A DNA stretch of 64,000 bases from assembly GCF_006539145.1 (NCBI RefSeq), contig NZ_BJML01000005.1:124001-188000 (forward strand). Reading direction: 5' to 3'. Below, one piece after another: positions 19,310-27,936 of this stretch; position 1 is the first letter of the stretch, and each line of letters starts with the position of its first letter. The translations under genes and the position numbers were made by a program. The notes under the pieces are model-generated. The model saw only the letters and a list, made by a program, of their open reading frames with translations, did no database searches and was not told the origin of the DNA. Source of the DNA: Microbacterium testaceum. Its GTDB lineage: Bacteria; Actinomycetota; Actinomycetes; Actinomycetales; Microbacteriaceae.

Positions 19310-19798
19310 TCAGCCGTAGGTATCGCGCGGACCGCGGCCTGGAACGGCTCTGGGCCCCCATTTCCACGAGGGAACGTCCGGGCCCACGAACCGGATCGCT
19401 TCGACACCGGCCTCGGGAAAGCGTCGGAGGATCTCCGAGAGGATCTGCGCGCGCATGAACTGCAGCTGCTTCGCCCACGCCGTCGAATCGGCCTGAACGG
19501 TGAGTGTGCCGTTCTCGAGGGCGACGGGACGCGTGTGCGCGGCGGTGTCCGCCCCGGCGACCTGATCCCACGTACGCACGAGATCTTCGCGGGAGAGCTG
19601 GGGCTCCCACCCCGCCGACTGCGTCAGCGCCGAGATCACATCGCCCAGACCGCGCGGGTCGCGGCCCGGGCTGAATGGAGCGTTCTCGCCGTCGTCCGCC
19701 CGACGACGACGCTTCTTCTTGCGGTACGGAGAGGGCTCGAGCCCACGAAGCCGCAAGTAGGTCGACATCGTTTCGGGGATCTCGGCGTCATCACTCAC
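19310..19798 (-). CDS. dciA: DciA-type replicative helicase loader (DUF721)
   Basis: 162 residues from the GTG at 19798, which overlaps the end of recF by 8 bp. The C-terminal 100 residues form the DUF721/DciA domain (WDQVAG, then [15 protein letters not shown] and [10 protein letters not shown]); the N-terminus has a basic stretch (YRKKKRRRR). DciA loads or activates DnaB in bacteria lacking DnaC/DnaI. The recF-dciA-gyrB order is standard in actinobacteria. Confidence 0.92.
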   Translation of the reverse strand: MSDDAEIPETMSTYLRLRGLEPSPYRKKKRRRRADDGENAPFSPGRDPRGLGDVISALTQSAGWEPQLSREDLVRTWDQVAGADTAAHTRPVALENGTLTVQADSTAWAKQLQFMRAQILSEILRRFPEAGVEAIRFVGPDVPSWKWGPRAVPGRGPRDTYG

Positions 19799-20945
19799 CG
19801 CGGGGCTCCTCGATGCGGCCCGCCTCGACGCGGACGACGTGTGCCCGCAGGACATCGGGGACATCTTCTTCGACGGCCGAGGTGACGATGACCTGCTCGT
19901 AGCCACCGGCCAGCTCGGCCAGTCGGGTGCGACGGCCGGCGTCGAGCTCGGCGAACACATCGTCGAGGATGAGAACCGGGTCGCCCAGACGAGACTCGGC
20001 GCGAAGGAGTTCGGCGGATGCCAGGCGCAGAGCGAGCGCCACCGACCAGGACTCCCCGTGCGAGGCGTAACCCTTGACCGGCAGACCCCGAACGCGCAGC
20101 ACCAGATCATCGCGGTGCGGGCCCACGAGGGTCAGACCGCGCTCGAGCTCGGCCGAACGCTTCGCCGCGAGGGCTGCTCGGAACTGATCGGCCAGGGGCT
20201 CGCTCGATCGCGCGCCATCGACGGCATCCCCCTCTTCGGGGTCGCCGCCGCCCACCGAGAGCGCCCACGACAACCGCGGCTCGTGGTCGGCGCCGGCGAT
20301 CGCCGCGTAGGCCGCGGCCACGGGATCGGAGAGGTCGGATGCCAACGCGCTCCGCGCCTCGATCACCTCGGTGCCCAGAGCGACGAGCTTCTCGTCCCAG
20401 ACGTCGAGCGTGCGAAGCGCTTCGCCGCGGAGTCCCCGGGCGCGCGCCGACTTCAACAGAGCGCTACGCTGACGCAGAACACGGTCGTAGTCGCCGATCA
20501 CCCCGGCCATGCGAGGGGTGCGCTGGACGATGAGCTGATCGGCGAACCGGCGGCGGGCAGAGGGGTCGCCCCGCACGATCTGCAGGTCTTCGGGCGCGAA
20601 GAGGACCACCTGCGCGTACCGCGGCAGTTCGGAGGTACGGACGTTGACGCCGTTCACGCGAGCCTTGTTCGCGCCCTGGCGGTTGAGCTGCAACTCGAGC
20701 AGCACGCTGCGCTCACCGTGCGTGAGCCGCGCGCGCACGATCGCGGCATCCGTCCCGTCTCTGACCAGGGGTGCATCGTTCGAGACACGATGCGAGCCGA
20801 GAGTCGCGAGGTAGGCGATGGCTTCGACGAGGTTCGTCTTGCCCTGCCCGTTGCGGCCGACGAAGACATTCGCCCCCGAGGAGAGCTCGACGTCGGCTTC
20901 CGCGTAATTGCGGAAGTCCTTCAGTCCGAGCTGCTCCACGATCAC
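19791..20945 (-). CDS. recF: DNA replication and repair protein RecF
   Basis: 384 residues; SMC-like ATPase that helps RecOR load RecA at gaps and stalled forks. Walker A GRNGQGKTN at about 32-40, Walker B region PVLILDDVFAELD, and the signature SYA-type segment YASHGESWS. GTG start (VIVEQLGLKDFRNY) gives the conserved N-terminus. It is 47 bp after dnaN and overlaps dciA. Confidence 0.96.
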   Translation of the reverse strand: MIVEQLGLKDFRNYAEADVELSSGANVFVGRNGQGKTNLVEAIAYLATLGSHRVSNDAPLVRDGTDAAIVRARLTHGERSVLLELQLNRQGANKARVNGVNVRTSELPRYAQVVLFAPEDLQIVRGDPSARRRFADQLIVQRTPRMAGVIGDYDRVLRQRSALLKSARARGLRGEALRTLDVWDEKLVALGTEVIEARSALASDLSDPVAAAYAAIAGADHEPRLSWALSVGGGDPEEGDAVDGARSSEPLADQFRAALAAKRSAELERGLTLVGPHRDDLVLRVRGLPVKGYASHGESWSVALALRLASAELLRAESRLGDPVLILDDVFAELDAGRRTRLAELAGGYEQVIVTSAVEEDVPDVLRAHVVRVEAGRIEEPRGE

Positions 20946-20992
20946 CGAGTCAGACTACCCGCCGCCTCCGACACGGCAGCATGCGGTGCCGG

Positions 20993-22144
20993 TCAGCGCA
21001 ACAGCAGGTTGGGCTGCAAGAGGTACTTGAACGTGCCCTCGCCGCCCTTCTCGACCGAGGTCTGGGGCGTGACCAGCACGGGGCTGAGCTTGTTCGCGTT
21101 GTCGCTCGAGGTGAAGGTGATTCGCGTGAACTCGCTGCGCACGGCACCGAGCGACTCGATGAGGTACTGCGGGTTGAGACCCAGCGTGACCTCATCGCCC
21201 ACGAGCGTCGCGTCGACCGACTCCGTCGCCCGAGCCTGCTCGGTGCCGGCGGCGTCCATCGACACACCGTCGGGGCCGAACGTGAAACGCAAGGGCGCGG
21301 AACGGTCGAGCACGAGCGCGACACGGCGGACCGCCTCGACGAGCTCGGCCGTGTTGACCACGCTGTGGTGCTCGGTCTGCGCGGGGAAGAGTCGGCGCAC
21401 GGGCGGGAAGTTGCCCTTGATGAGCAACGACGTGACGGTCTTGTTGCCCGACGAGAACGCGATGATCTCGCGGTCGCCCGAGCCCGAGAAGGCGATGGAG
21501 ATGTCGCCGCTGTGAGCGAAGGTCTTGCCGACTTCCTGCAGCGTACGCGCGGGCACGAGAGCGGACGTGGTCTCATCGGATGCCACGGCTCCGCCGTCCC
21601 ACGGGATCTCGCGGAGCGCGACGCGGTAGCGGTCGGTAGCGACCAGGCTCAAGCGGGTGCCGGAGACCTCGAGCTGCACGCCGGTGAGGACGGGGGTCAC
21701 GTCGTCGCGCGAGGCTGCGAACGCGACCTGTGCGATCGCCGTGGCGAACTCGTCGGCGGGGACGAGACCGGATTCGCCGGTGACCTCGGGGATCGCCGGG
21801 TACTCCTGAACGGGCATGGAGGCAAGCGTGAAGCGCGCGGAGCCGCAGGTCAGCAGGATGCCACCGTCGTCGTCGACCGTGATCTGGATCGGAGCGTTGG
21901 GCAGACGGCTCGCAATGTCGCTGAGGAGTCGGCCGTGCACCAGGATCGTGCCGGGCTCGTCGACGGTCGCCTCGATCGTCGTGCGCGCGGAAGCCTCGTA
22001 ATCGAAGGCGGCCAGGGTCAATCCCTGTTCGTTGGCCTCGATGAGCACACCGGCCAGGATCGGCTGCGGGTTTCGCTGGGGCAGGAGCTTGACCACGAAC
22101 GAGACGGCTTCGCTGAACACATCGCGATTGACGTGGAACTTCAC
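20993..22144 (-). CDS. dnaN: DNA polymerase III beta sliding clamp
   Basis: 383 residues, three repeated clamp domains of about 125 residues. The N-terminus MKFHVNRDVFSEAVSFV and the final block ILVTPQTS match the family. Start is GTG at 22144. Transcribed leftward out of oriC; because a terminator lies between dnaA and the origin, it probably has its own promoter within oriC. Confidence 0.97.
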   Translation of the reverse strand: MKFHVNRDVFSEAVSFVVKLLPQRNPQPILAGVLIEANEQGLTLAAFDYEASARTTIEATVDEPGTILVHGRLLSDIASRLPNAPIQITVDDDGGILLTCGSARFTLASMPVQEYPAIPEVTGESGLVPADEFATAIAQVAFAASRDDVTPVLTGVQLEVSGTRLSLVATDRYRVALREIPWDGGAVASDETTSALVPARTLQEVGKTFAHSGDISIAFSGSGDREIIAFSSGNKTVTSLLIKGNFPPVRRLFPAQTEHHSVVNTAELVEAVRRVALVLDRSAPLRFTFGPDGVSMDAAGTEQARATESVDATLVGDEVTLGLNPQYLIESLGAVRSEFTRITFTSSDNANKLSPVLVTPQTSVEKGGEGTFKYLLQPNLLLR

Positions 22145-22271
22145 GGGTGCTCCCTTGACGGCGGGTATGGCTTACCCATGCTAGTGCCCCCTTGCGGCGA
22201 CGCCCGCCGAGCGACGTCCCCACGGCAAGGTCATCGAATCTCTCTTAACAAAGAACTTGGATCTTCATCTT

Positions 22272-22422
22272 GTTAACAGCTGTGGAGAGTGTGGATAACT
22301 TGCGACACGCTTGTTAACGGCAGGGAACCAGGGGTCTGTTAACTGTGGACGAGCTGCGGAGAGCCTGTCGAGTTAACGACGGGTGTCGCGAGCGCCTTCG
22401 GCTGTTCCTCCACAGTGTTAAC
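22272..22422. repeat. Cluster of five GTTAAC palindromes in oriC
   Basis: GTTAAC at 22272, 22313, 22338, 22372 and 22417, at intervals of 41, 25, 34 and 45 bp, mostly in context TGTTAAC or AGTTAAC. A further copy lies at 24201 upstream of dnaA and one inside parA at 31747. The hexamer is expected about once in 16 kb at 70% G+C. Confidence 0.75.
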
Positions 22423-22547
22423 GCCTGAGTGCACAGATCATCCCGAGGAAAATCGAGTTATCCACAGGTTTTCCACACTGTGTAGAACCCCCTCCAAAAC
22501 CCCCTGTGTACGGCCTTATATGCCCGATCAGGCGCGGAAAAAGAGAA

Positions 22548-22580
22548 AGGGGCTCGAACCACGGTCGTGGTCGAGCCCCT
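22548..22580 (-). terminator. Intrinsic terminator of dnaA
   Basis: Hairpin with a 15-bp stem, one bulged A and a GT loop; on the minus strand it is followed by TTCTCTTTTT. It starts 14 bp after the dnaA stop and separates dnaA transcription from the origin and dnaN. Confidence 0.85.
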
Positions 22581-22594
22581 CGGGGAACGGGTGC

Positions 22595-24016
22595 TCAGCG
22601 CATACGGCCGAGCTGACTGGTGATCTCCGACACCTGGTTGAAGATCGACCGACGCTCCTTCATGAGGTCGCTGATCTTCTTGTACGCGTACATCACCGTC
22701 GTGTGGTCTCGGTTGCCGAACAGCTGGCCGATCTTCGGGAGCGACAGACTCGTGCGCTCACGGCAGAGGTACATCGCGATCTGACGCGCGGTGGCCACCG
22801 CCTGCGAGCGGCTCGAACCGTAGAGGTCGTCGACCGACAGCTTGAAGTACTGCGCGGTCGCCGTGATGATGTCCGTCGGCGAGATCACGTTCGCGTCGTC
22901 CTGGTCGATGATGTCTCGCAGGACAGTCTGCGCGAGCGACATGTCGAGCGTCGATCGATTCAGACTGGCGAACGCGGAGACGCGGATGAGGGCGCCTTCG
23001 AGCTCGCGGATGTTCGACGAGACGACCGTGGCGATGTACTCGAGCACGTCGTCGGGAATGAGAAGTCGTTCGCTCTGCGCCTTCTTGCGAAGGATCGCGA
23101 TGCGCGTTTCGAGGTCGGGCGCCTGGACGTCGGTGATCAGACCCCACTCGAAGCGGCTGCGCATACGGTCTTCGAACCCGGTCAGCTGCTTCGGCGGCAG
23201 ATCGCTCGTGATGACCACCTGCTTGTCGTGGTCGTGCAGCGTGTTGAACGTGTGGAAGAAGGCTTCCTGCGTCTCGGCGCGACCCTGCAGGAACTGGATG
23301 TCGTCGATCAACAGGATGTCGACGTCGCGGTAGCGCGCCTGGAAGGCCGATCCCCGATTGTTGGCGATCGAGTTGATGAAGTCGTTCGTGAACTCTTCGC
23401 TCGAGACATAACGGACTCGGATGCCGGCGTACATGCTCGCGGCATAGTCGCCGATCGCGTGGAGGAGGTGCGTCTTGCCGAGGCCTGAGTCGCCGTAGAT
23501 GAACAGCGGGTTGTACGCCTTGGCCGGCGCCTCGGCGACCGCGACCGCCGCGGCGTGCGCGAAACGGTTGGACTGACCGATGACGAAATTGTCGAAGGTG
23601 TACTTCGGGTTGAGGCGCGTGTCGTTCCGCGACGCCGGGACGATCGGCTCGGGCGCCTGCTCACTCGCTGGCGAATGCACGGGTGCCGCCTGCGGGCGCT
23701 CTTCGCGCGGGGCGGCGGAGGAGCTGCGCTGCGTCTCGATCACATCGGGGTTCACGACGACGCGGAACGTCCCGATCTGAGGGTCTTCTCCTTGCACCTG
23801 CGCCAGCGCCTCGAGGATCGGCGCCCGCATGCGCTTGTTGAACTGCGCGGCGGTGAGGTCGTTCGGGACGTCGAGGTAAAGGGTTCCGCCCATCACGCCC
23901 TGCGGGACAGCGAGGTTCAGAAAACCGTGTAGCTGCGGGGTGACGCGATCATCGGTGAGAAGCTGGTCCAGCACGGATGACCAGACGGGCACATCCGGTG
24001 CTTCGTGCAGAGACAT
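22595..24016 (-). CDS. dnaA: Chromosomal replication initiator DnaA
   Basis: 473 residues from ATG at 24016, preceded by a strong GGAGGGG site. Domain I at about 1-90, a variable Pro/Glu-rich linker (about 90-135), AAA+ domain with Walker A GDSGLGKTH and Walker B LLIDDIQFL, and the domain IV signature GNRDHTTVMYAYKKI near the C-terminus that reads DnaA boxes. An upstream-extended reading to 24541 is discarded as it crosses the dnaA-rpmH gap. DnaA boxes in its upstream region suggest autoregulation. Confidence 0.98.
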   Translation of the reverse strand: MSLHEAPDVPVWSSVLDQLLTDDRVTPQLHGFLNLAVPQGVMGGTLYLDVPNDLTAAQFNKRMRAPILEALAQVQGEDPQIGTFRVVVNPDVIETQRSSSAAPREERPQAAPVHSPASEQAPEPIVPASRNDTRLNPKYTFDNFVIGQSNRFAHAAAVAVAEAPAKAYNPLFIYGDSGLGKTHLLHAIGDYAASMYAGIRVRYVSSEEFTNDFINSIANNRGSAFQARYRDVDILLIDDIQFLQGRAETQEAFFHTFNTLHDHDKQVVITSDLPPKQLTGFEDRMRSRFEWGLITDVQAPDLETRIAILRKKAQSERLLIPDDVLEYIATVVSSNIRELEGALIRVSAFASLNRSTLDMSLAQTVLRDIIDQDDANVISPTDIITATAQYFKLSVDDLYGSSRSQAVATARQIAMYLCRERTSLSLPKIGQLFGNRDHTTVMYAYKKISDLMKERRSIFNQVSEITSQLGRMR

Positions 24017-24311
24017 AGCCCCTCCGGGATCTTGACGCGACGGGTGATCGACGTGTCGCGTCGAACCTGTGGATAACTTCCGGGGCCACGCTAGTTCGCG
24101 GCCCTGTCGGAGCAAAATCCACTGTAGGACTCGGTCGCGTGTCTTTGCCACGCTTGTGGACAACGCCTGGGGATAATGGGCGGTCGCGGTTTCGGTTTGA
24201 GTTAACGCCCCGCGCGACGTAGCCTTAGTCGGTTGACTTATGCCTATACGGCAGTCCCGACCCCCGTCCCCGGCAGAAGAGCATCGGGCGACATCACCTC
24301 CGGAGTGACCC
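24017..24311. promoter_or_regulatory. dnaA-rpmH divergent control region with DnaA boxes
   Basis: 295 bp between two divergent genes. DnaA boxes (reverse orientation): perfect TGTGGATAA at 24068-24076 and TGTGGACAA at 24155-24163, the form favoured in Streptomyces. GTTAAC at 24201. TTGACT at 24233-24238 is a possible -35 element for rpmH. Together these fit DnaA-controlled expression of dnaA and an auxiliary part of the origin. Confidence 0.7.
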
Positions 24312-24449
24312 ATGAGCAAGCGCACCTTCCAGCCCAACAACCGTCGTCGTGCCAAGAAGCACGGCTTCCGCGCCCGCATGCGTACGCGTGCCGGCCGTGG
24401 CATCCTGGCCGCACGTCGCGCCAAGGGCCGCACCGAGCTCTCGGCCTGA
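24312..24449 (+). CDS. rpmH: Ribosomal protein bL34
   Basis: 45 residues, very basic, full family match: [19 protein letters not shown] at the N-terminus and a C-terminal [14 protein letters not shown]. Component of the large ribosomal subunit. Ends 8 bp before the rnpA start; rpmH-rnpA-yidD-yidC-khpB-rsmG form one rightward operon. Confidence 0.97.
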   Translation: MSKRTFQPNNRRRAKKHGFRARMRTRAGRGILAARRAKGRTELSA

Positions 24450-24457
24450 CGGACCCG

Positions 24458-24796
24458 GTGCTCGCGAAGCCGAACCGACTCACTCGCGGATCGGACTACA
24501 AAGCCACGGTCCGACGGGGTACTCGCTGTGCCGGAGCGCACACCGTGACGTACGTCGGGATCTCGGCTGAGACCGATTCGCCCCGGTTCGGCTTCATCGT
24601 GAGTCGCCAGGTCGGCTCCGCGGTCACCCGCAATACCATTCGCCGCCGCCTCAAGGCGGTGTGCGCCGAGGCGCTCCCGTCTGTTCGAGGGGGCGCCTCG
24701 ATCGTCATCCGCGCACTGCCGTCGGCAGCGACCGTCGACTATTCGACGCTTCGTGCCGAAGTGGTGCGATGCCTCGAGCGAAAAGCATCGGTATGA
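24458..24796 (+). CDS. rnpA: Ribonuclease P protein component
   Basis: 112 residues from GTG 24458 (VLAKPNRLTRG). The RNase P signature is present: SRQVGSAVTRNTIRRRLKAV, the basic RNR-like helix that contacts RNA. Cofactor of the catalytic RNA in 5' tRNA maturation. The stop overlaps the yidD start (ATGA). A longer upstream reading would overrun rpmH and is rejected. Confidence 0.95.
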   Translation: MLAKPNRLTRGSDYKATVRRGTRCAGAHTVTYVGISAETDSPRFGFIVSRQVGSAVTRNTIRRRLKAVCAEALPSVRGGASIVIRALPSAATVDYSTLRAEVVRCLERKASV

Positions 24797-25149
24797 GTGC
24801 TTCTACTCTCCCGACCTCGTCCACGGGGACCGGACGGCTCACTGTCGACGGCGTCGTGGCATCCGTGCCGCTCCTCCCCCGCAATGCGGGGCTGGCACTG
24901 CTGCACGCGTATCGAGCGACGATCTCGCACGTCTACGGCGACGTGTGCAAGTACTACCCGTCCTGCTCCGCCTATTCGGTGGGTGCCGTACAGCAGCATG
25001 GACTCGTGAAGGGTATCGCGTTCACCGCGGCCCGTCTCGCACGCTGTCATCCCTGGGCTCAGGGTGGCATCGACGACGTCCGTCCTCATCGGGCCTTCCG
25101 CCACGAACTCACTCGGCACGGATTCGTCGTGCCCTCCCGAAAGGACTGA
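24793..25149 (+). CDS. yidD: Membrane protein insertion efficiency factor YidD
   Basis: 118 residues; small amphipathic protein that assists YidC-dependent membrane insertion. The conserved core is clear: YRATISH, then CKYYPSCSAYS with its Cys residues, and HPWAQGGIDDV. The ATG overlaps the rnpA stop by 4 bp. The N-terminal 35 residues before LLPRNAG are longer than in E. coli and low in complexity. yidC begins 2 bp after the stop. Confidence 0.93.
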   Translation: MSASTLPTSSTGTGRLTVDGVVASVPLLPRNAGLALLHAYRATISHVYGDVCKYYPSCSAYSVGAVQQHGLVKGIAFTAARLARCHPWAQGGIDDVRPHRAFRHELTRHGFVVPSRKD

Positions 25150-25151
25150 TC

Positions 25152-26225
25152 GTGCAATTCGATCTCATTGGGACCATCCTCTGGCCACTGAAGTGGGTGG
25201 TCGAACTCGTGCTGGTGGGGTGGCACGCTCTCTTCACGGCGTTGGGCATGGCCCCCGCGGCCGGTCTGACCTGGGTGCTGTCGATCGTCGGCCTGGTACT
25301 CATCGTGCGCGCCGCTCTGATCCCGCTCTTCGTGAAGCAGATCAAGAGCCAGCGCAAGATGATGGAGATCGCCCCTGAGCTGCGCAAGGTGCAGGAGAAG
25401 TACAAGGGCAAGCGCGACCAGCTCTCCCGTGAGGCGATGAGCCGCGAGACCATGGCGCTGTACAAGAAGCACGGTACGACGCCGGTTTCGAGCTGCCTGC
25501 CCCTTCTGGTGCAGATGCCGATCTTCTTCGCCCTCTTCAGCGTGTTGAACGACGTGTCGAAGCACGCCGCCAGCGGCATCGGCGGCGTGGGTCTGCTCAC
25601 GCCGGAGCTCACGACCGAGTTCTACGACGCACGCCTTTTCGACGTGGCATCCATGCACGTCAACCTCGTCACGGCGTGGGGCCAGTCGGACGGCCAGGTG
25701 ACCGTCGCGATCCTGCTGACGCTCGTCGTACTCATGATCGGCTCGCAGTTCTTCACCCAGCTGCAGATCATCTCGAAGAACCTGTCGCCCGAGGCCAAGA
25801 CCGGTCAGGCGTACCAGATGCAGAAGATCATGCTGTACATCCTGCCGCTGGCCTTCATCTTCTCGGGTGTGTTCTTCCCGCTCGGTGTCGTCATCTACTG
25901 GTTCGTCAGCAACCTGTGGACGATGGTCCAGCAGTTCGTGGTCATTCGCGAGATGCCGACTCCCGGTTCCGACGCGGCGAAGGCGCGGGAAGAGCGCTTG
26001 GCGCGGAAGGGCAAGGCCATCGATTCGTCGGGCAAGGTCGTGCCCATCGAGAAGTACCGCGCCGAGCAGCAGCGGCTCCTCGAAGAGGCCGAGAAGGCCC
26101 GCGCGGCCCAGCCCAAGCGCCAGCAGCCGGTCGGCAAGCAGCGGGCGAAGAAGCAGCAGTCCACGAAGAACACCGGTGCCGCGGGCGGAGCCGCCGGCAC
26201 AGCCGGCTCCGCACCCGCCTCCTGA
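25152..26225 (+). CDS. yidC: Membrane protein insertase YidC (Oxa1 family)
   Basis: 357 residues from GTG 25152. Inserts and folds inner-membrane proteins. Five hydrophobic segments with the 60KD_IMP core: a long basic cytoplasmic loop after helix 1-2 (QIKSQRKMMEIAPELRKVQEKYKG region), PVSSCLPLLVQMPIFFALF, and the helix with GVVIYWFVSNLW. The C-terminal 90 residues are basic and Ala/Gln-rich, a ribosome-binding type tail common in actinobacteria. Confidence 0.96.
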   Translation: MQFDLIGTILWPLKWVVELVLVGWHALFTALGMAPAAGLTWVLSIVGLVLIVRAALIPLFVKQIKSQRKMMEIAPELRKVQEKYKGKRDQLSREAMSRETMALYKKHGTTPVSSCLPLLVQMPIFFALFSVLNDVSKHAASGIGGVGLLTPELTTEFYDARLFDVASMHVNLVTAWGQSDGQVTVAILLTLVVLMIGSQFFTQLQIISKNLSPEAKTGQAYQMQKIMLYILPLAFIFSGVFFPLGVVIYWFVSNLWTMVQQFVVIREMPTPGSDAAKAREERLARKGKAIDSSGKVVPIEKYRAEQQRLLEEAEKARAAQPKRQQPVGKQRAKKQQSTKNTGAAGGAAGTAGSAPAS

Positions 26226-26240
26226 GAACCGGAGATCACG

Positions 26241-26744
26241 ATGACGACATCCGATCAGATCGCACCCGAGCACACGGCCGCCACGGTGGAGCAGCTCGAG
26301 CAGGAAGGCGATATCGCCGCCGACTACCTCGAGGGTCTTCTCGACATCGCCGACATCGACGGTGACCTCGCTATGGACGTGCGCGCAGGCCGCGCGTACG
26401 TCTCGGTCGAGGCCGAAGATGCAGCCGCACTGTCGACGCTGTCGCACCCCGACACCGTGCAGGCCCTCCAGGAGCTCACGCGTCTTGCAGTGCAGAACTC
26501 GACGGGCCGATTCTCGCGGCTCATCCTCGATATCGGTGGCTCCCGTGATGCGCGTCAGCGCCAGCTCGAGAACCTCGTCGACCGGGCGATCGCGCGTCTC
26601 GACGAGGGTGCGTCGCAGGCGTCGCTCCCGGCGATGTCGAGCTACGAACGCAAGCTGGTGCACGACATCGCGGCCGATCGCGGCTTCTCGTCCGAATCGT
26701 TCGGTGAGGGCGCTGACCGTCACACCGTGCTTCGCCGCGGCTGA
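26241..26744 (+). CDS. khpB: KH/R3H RNA-binding protein KhpB (Jag)
   Basis: 167 residues. A KH-like domain at about 40-95 (LDIADIDGDLAMDV) and an R3H domain at about 105-165 (MSSYERKLVHDIAADRG, containing the R-x3-H motif). Short actinobacterial form without the extended Jag N-domain. Follows yidC by 15 bp and precedes rsmG by 8 bp. In other bacteria it binds RNA together with KhpA and influences division. Confidence 0.92.
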   Translation: MTTSDQIAPEHTAATVEQLEQEGDIAADYLEGLLDIADIDGDLAMDVRAGRAYVSVEAEDAAALSTLSHPDTVQALQELTRLAVQNSTGRFSRLILDIGGSRDARQRQLENLVDRAIARLDEGASQASLPAMSSYERKLVHDIAADRGFSSESFGEGADRHTVLRRG

Positions 26745-26752
26745 GTCTCGGG

Positions 26753-27382
26753 ATGCCGGAACAGCTCGAGGCAGAGCCGAGTGCAGCGCTGACGCTGTTC
26801 GGCGACAACATCGAGAAGGCCCGTCGCTTCACCGAGAACCTGGCCCTGTACGGGGAGCAGCGCGGTCTCATCGGCCCGCTCGAGGTCCCGCGACTCTGGA
26901 CGCGTCACATTCTCAACAGTGCGATCGCTGCGCCGTACTTCGCGGGTCGCGCGGTCGACGTGGGCTCGGGCGCCGGGCTGCCCGGGCTCGTGCTGGCCAT
27001 CGCGCGGCCGGACGTCGAGTGGACGCTCATCGAACCCATGGAGCGTCGCACGGCCTGGTTGTCGGAGCAGGTCGGTGAGCTCGAGCTCGAGAACGTGACC
27101 GTTGCACGCATGCGCGGCGAGGAGTGGAGCGAGGGGCGCGTGTTCGATGTCGCGACAGCGCGCGCTGTGAGCGCGCTGCGGACTCTGCTTCCGTTCACCG
27201 CTCCCCTGGTGCGTCCCGGCGGGCGTCTCGTCTTCCTGAAGGGCGCCAACGTCGGAGCGGAGGTCGAGGCGGCCGCGAAGCAGGTGCGCAAGTACGGCCT
27301 CACCGATGTATCGATCGAGGTCGTCGGCGAGGGCGTGCTCGACGAGCCAACGCGGGTCTTCCTCGCCACGCTCGGTCGCTGA
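26753..27382 (+). CDS. rsmG: 16S rRNA m7G527 methyltransferase RsmG (GidB)
   Basis: 209 residues. SAM-binding motif VDVGSGAGLPGLVLAIARP, the acidic end of strand 2 (LIEPMERRTAWL) and RAVSALRTLLPF in the C-terminal part fit RsmG. Last gene of the rpmH operon; loss in other species gives low-level streptomycin resistance. ATG start follows the khpB stop by 8 bp. The large gene-free centromere region begins immediately after its stop. Confidence 0.95.
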   Translation: MPEQLEAEPSAALTLFGDNIEKARRFTENLALYGEQRGLIGPLEVPRLWTRHILNSAIAAPYFAGRAVDVGSGAGLPGLVLAIARPDVEWTLIEPMERRTAWLSEQVGELELENVTVARMRGEEWSEGRVFDVATARAVSALRTLLPFTAPLVRPGGRLVFLKGANVGAEVEAAAKQVRKYGLTDVSIEVVGEGVLDEPTRVFLATLGR

Positions 27383-27922
27383 GTGAGGCATGTGCACATA
27401 CGGCATGTGCTTTGGCGCTTTATCTATGTTTTTCCTATGCACGTGAAAGTTCTCTACTCGTGGGTGGAAACGTCGCTGACGTCGATCTCAGCAACCTTCA
27501 GAGCATCGAGAACAGCACCGCGCAGCACGCGAGGGTGACGAGGTCGACCGGAGTGGGTCGTGCCGCCCGGTCGCGTTGTCTCGATATGGGGCGCGGGGTG
27601 CAGTGCCGAACGGGAGCTCGGCAGGAAGTGCCGTTGTGAGAAGGCGGTAGAGGCTGCGATCGACGCGTGACCAGATGGCTCGCGCATCGGTGGCACCTAT
27701 GCTGTCTGCTTCGGTGCCGTGACGTCTTGGTCGTCGAATCCGGGGCTCCGAAAGACTTCGGCGTGTCCGTCGGAATGTGACCCTGGCGTGGCGGGAGGCC
27801 GTTTTCGAGCTCGGCAGGTTCGTTCGCTGGCGGTGAGTGATGTGTGCGCTCCGCGCCGTTCAGGTGACGTGTACGGGGCGGCCGGCCGGCCCGGGACCAC
27901 GTGCCGGGTGTGCAGGACATGA

Positions 27923-27936
27923 GTTTCACGTGAAAC
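27923..27936. other. parS: parS site 1
   Basis: Perfect GTTTCACGTGAAAC palindrome, the ParB (Spo0J) binding site. The most rsmG-proximal copy, 1.1 kb from the next. Confidence 0.95.

Larger units (their letters stand above)
22145..22594. other. oriC: Chromosomal replication origin (oriC), dnaA-dnaN intergenic region
   Basis: 450 bp, clearly more A+T-rich than its surroundings. Perfect DnaA boxes: TGTGGATAA at 22290-22298 (reverse) and TTATCCACA at 22458-22466 (forward); near boxes TTTTCCACA at 22469-22477 and several TGTGGA/TCCACA fragments. Five GTTAAC palindromes lie at 22272, 22313, 22338, 22372 and 22417. The dnaA terminator occupies 22548-22580. Gene orientation switches from leftward (dnaA, dnaN, gyr) to rightward (rpmH onward) just beyond dnaA, as expected at an actinobacterial origin. 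Confidence 0.93.

Noticed and set aside
19191-19610. Upstream extension of gyrB
   Set aside because: Crosses the 120-bp gyrB-dciA gap and the dciA gene in another frame; sequence before MTSENPDS is Arg-rich noise.
27436-27449. TATGCACGTGAAAG as a further parS
   Set aside because: Only 10 of 14 positions match; the left arm is lost, so ParB binding is unlikely.
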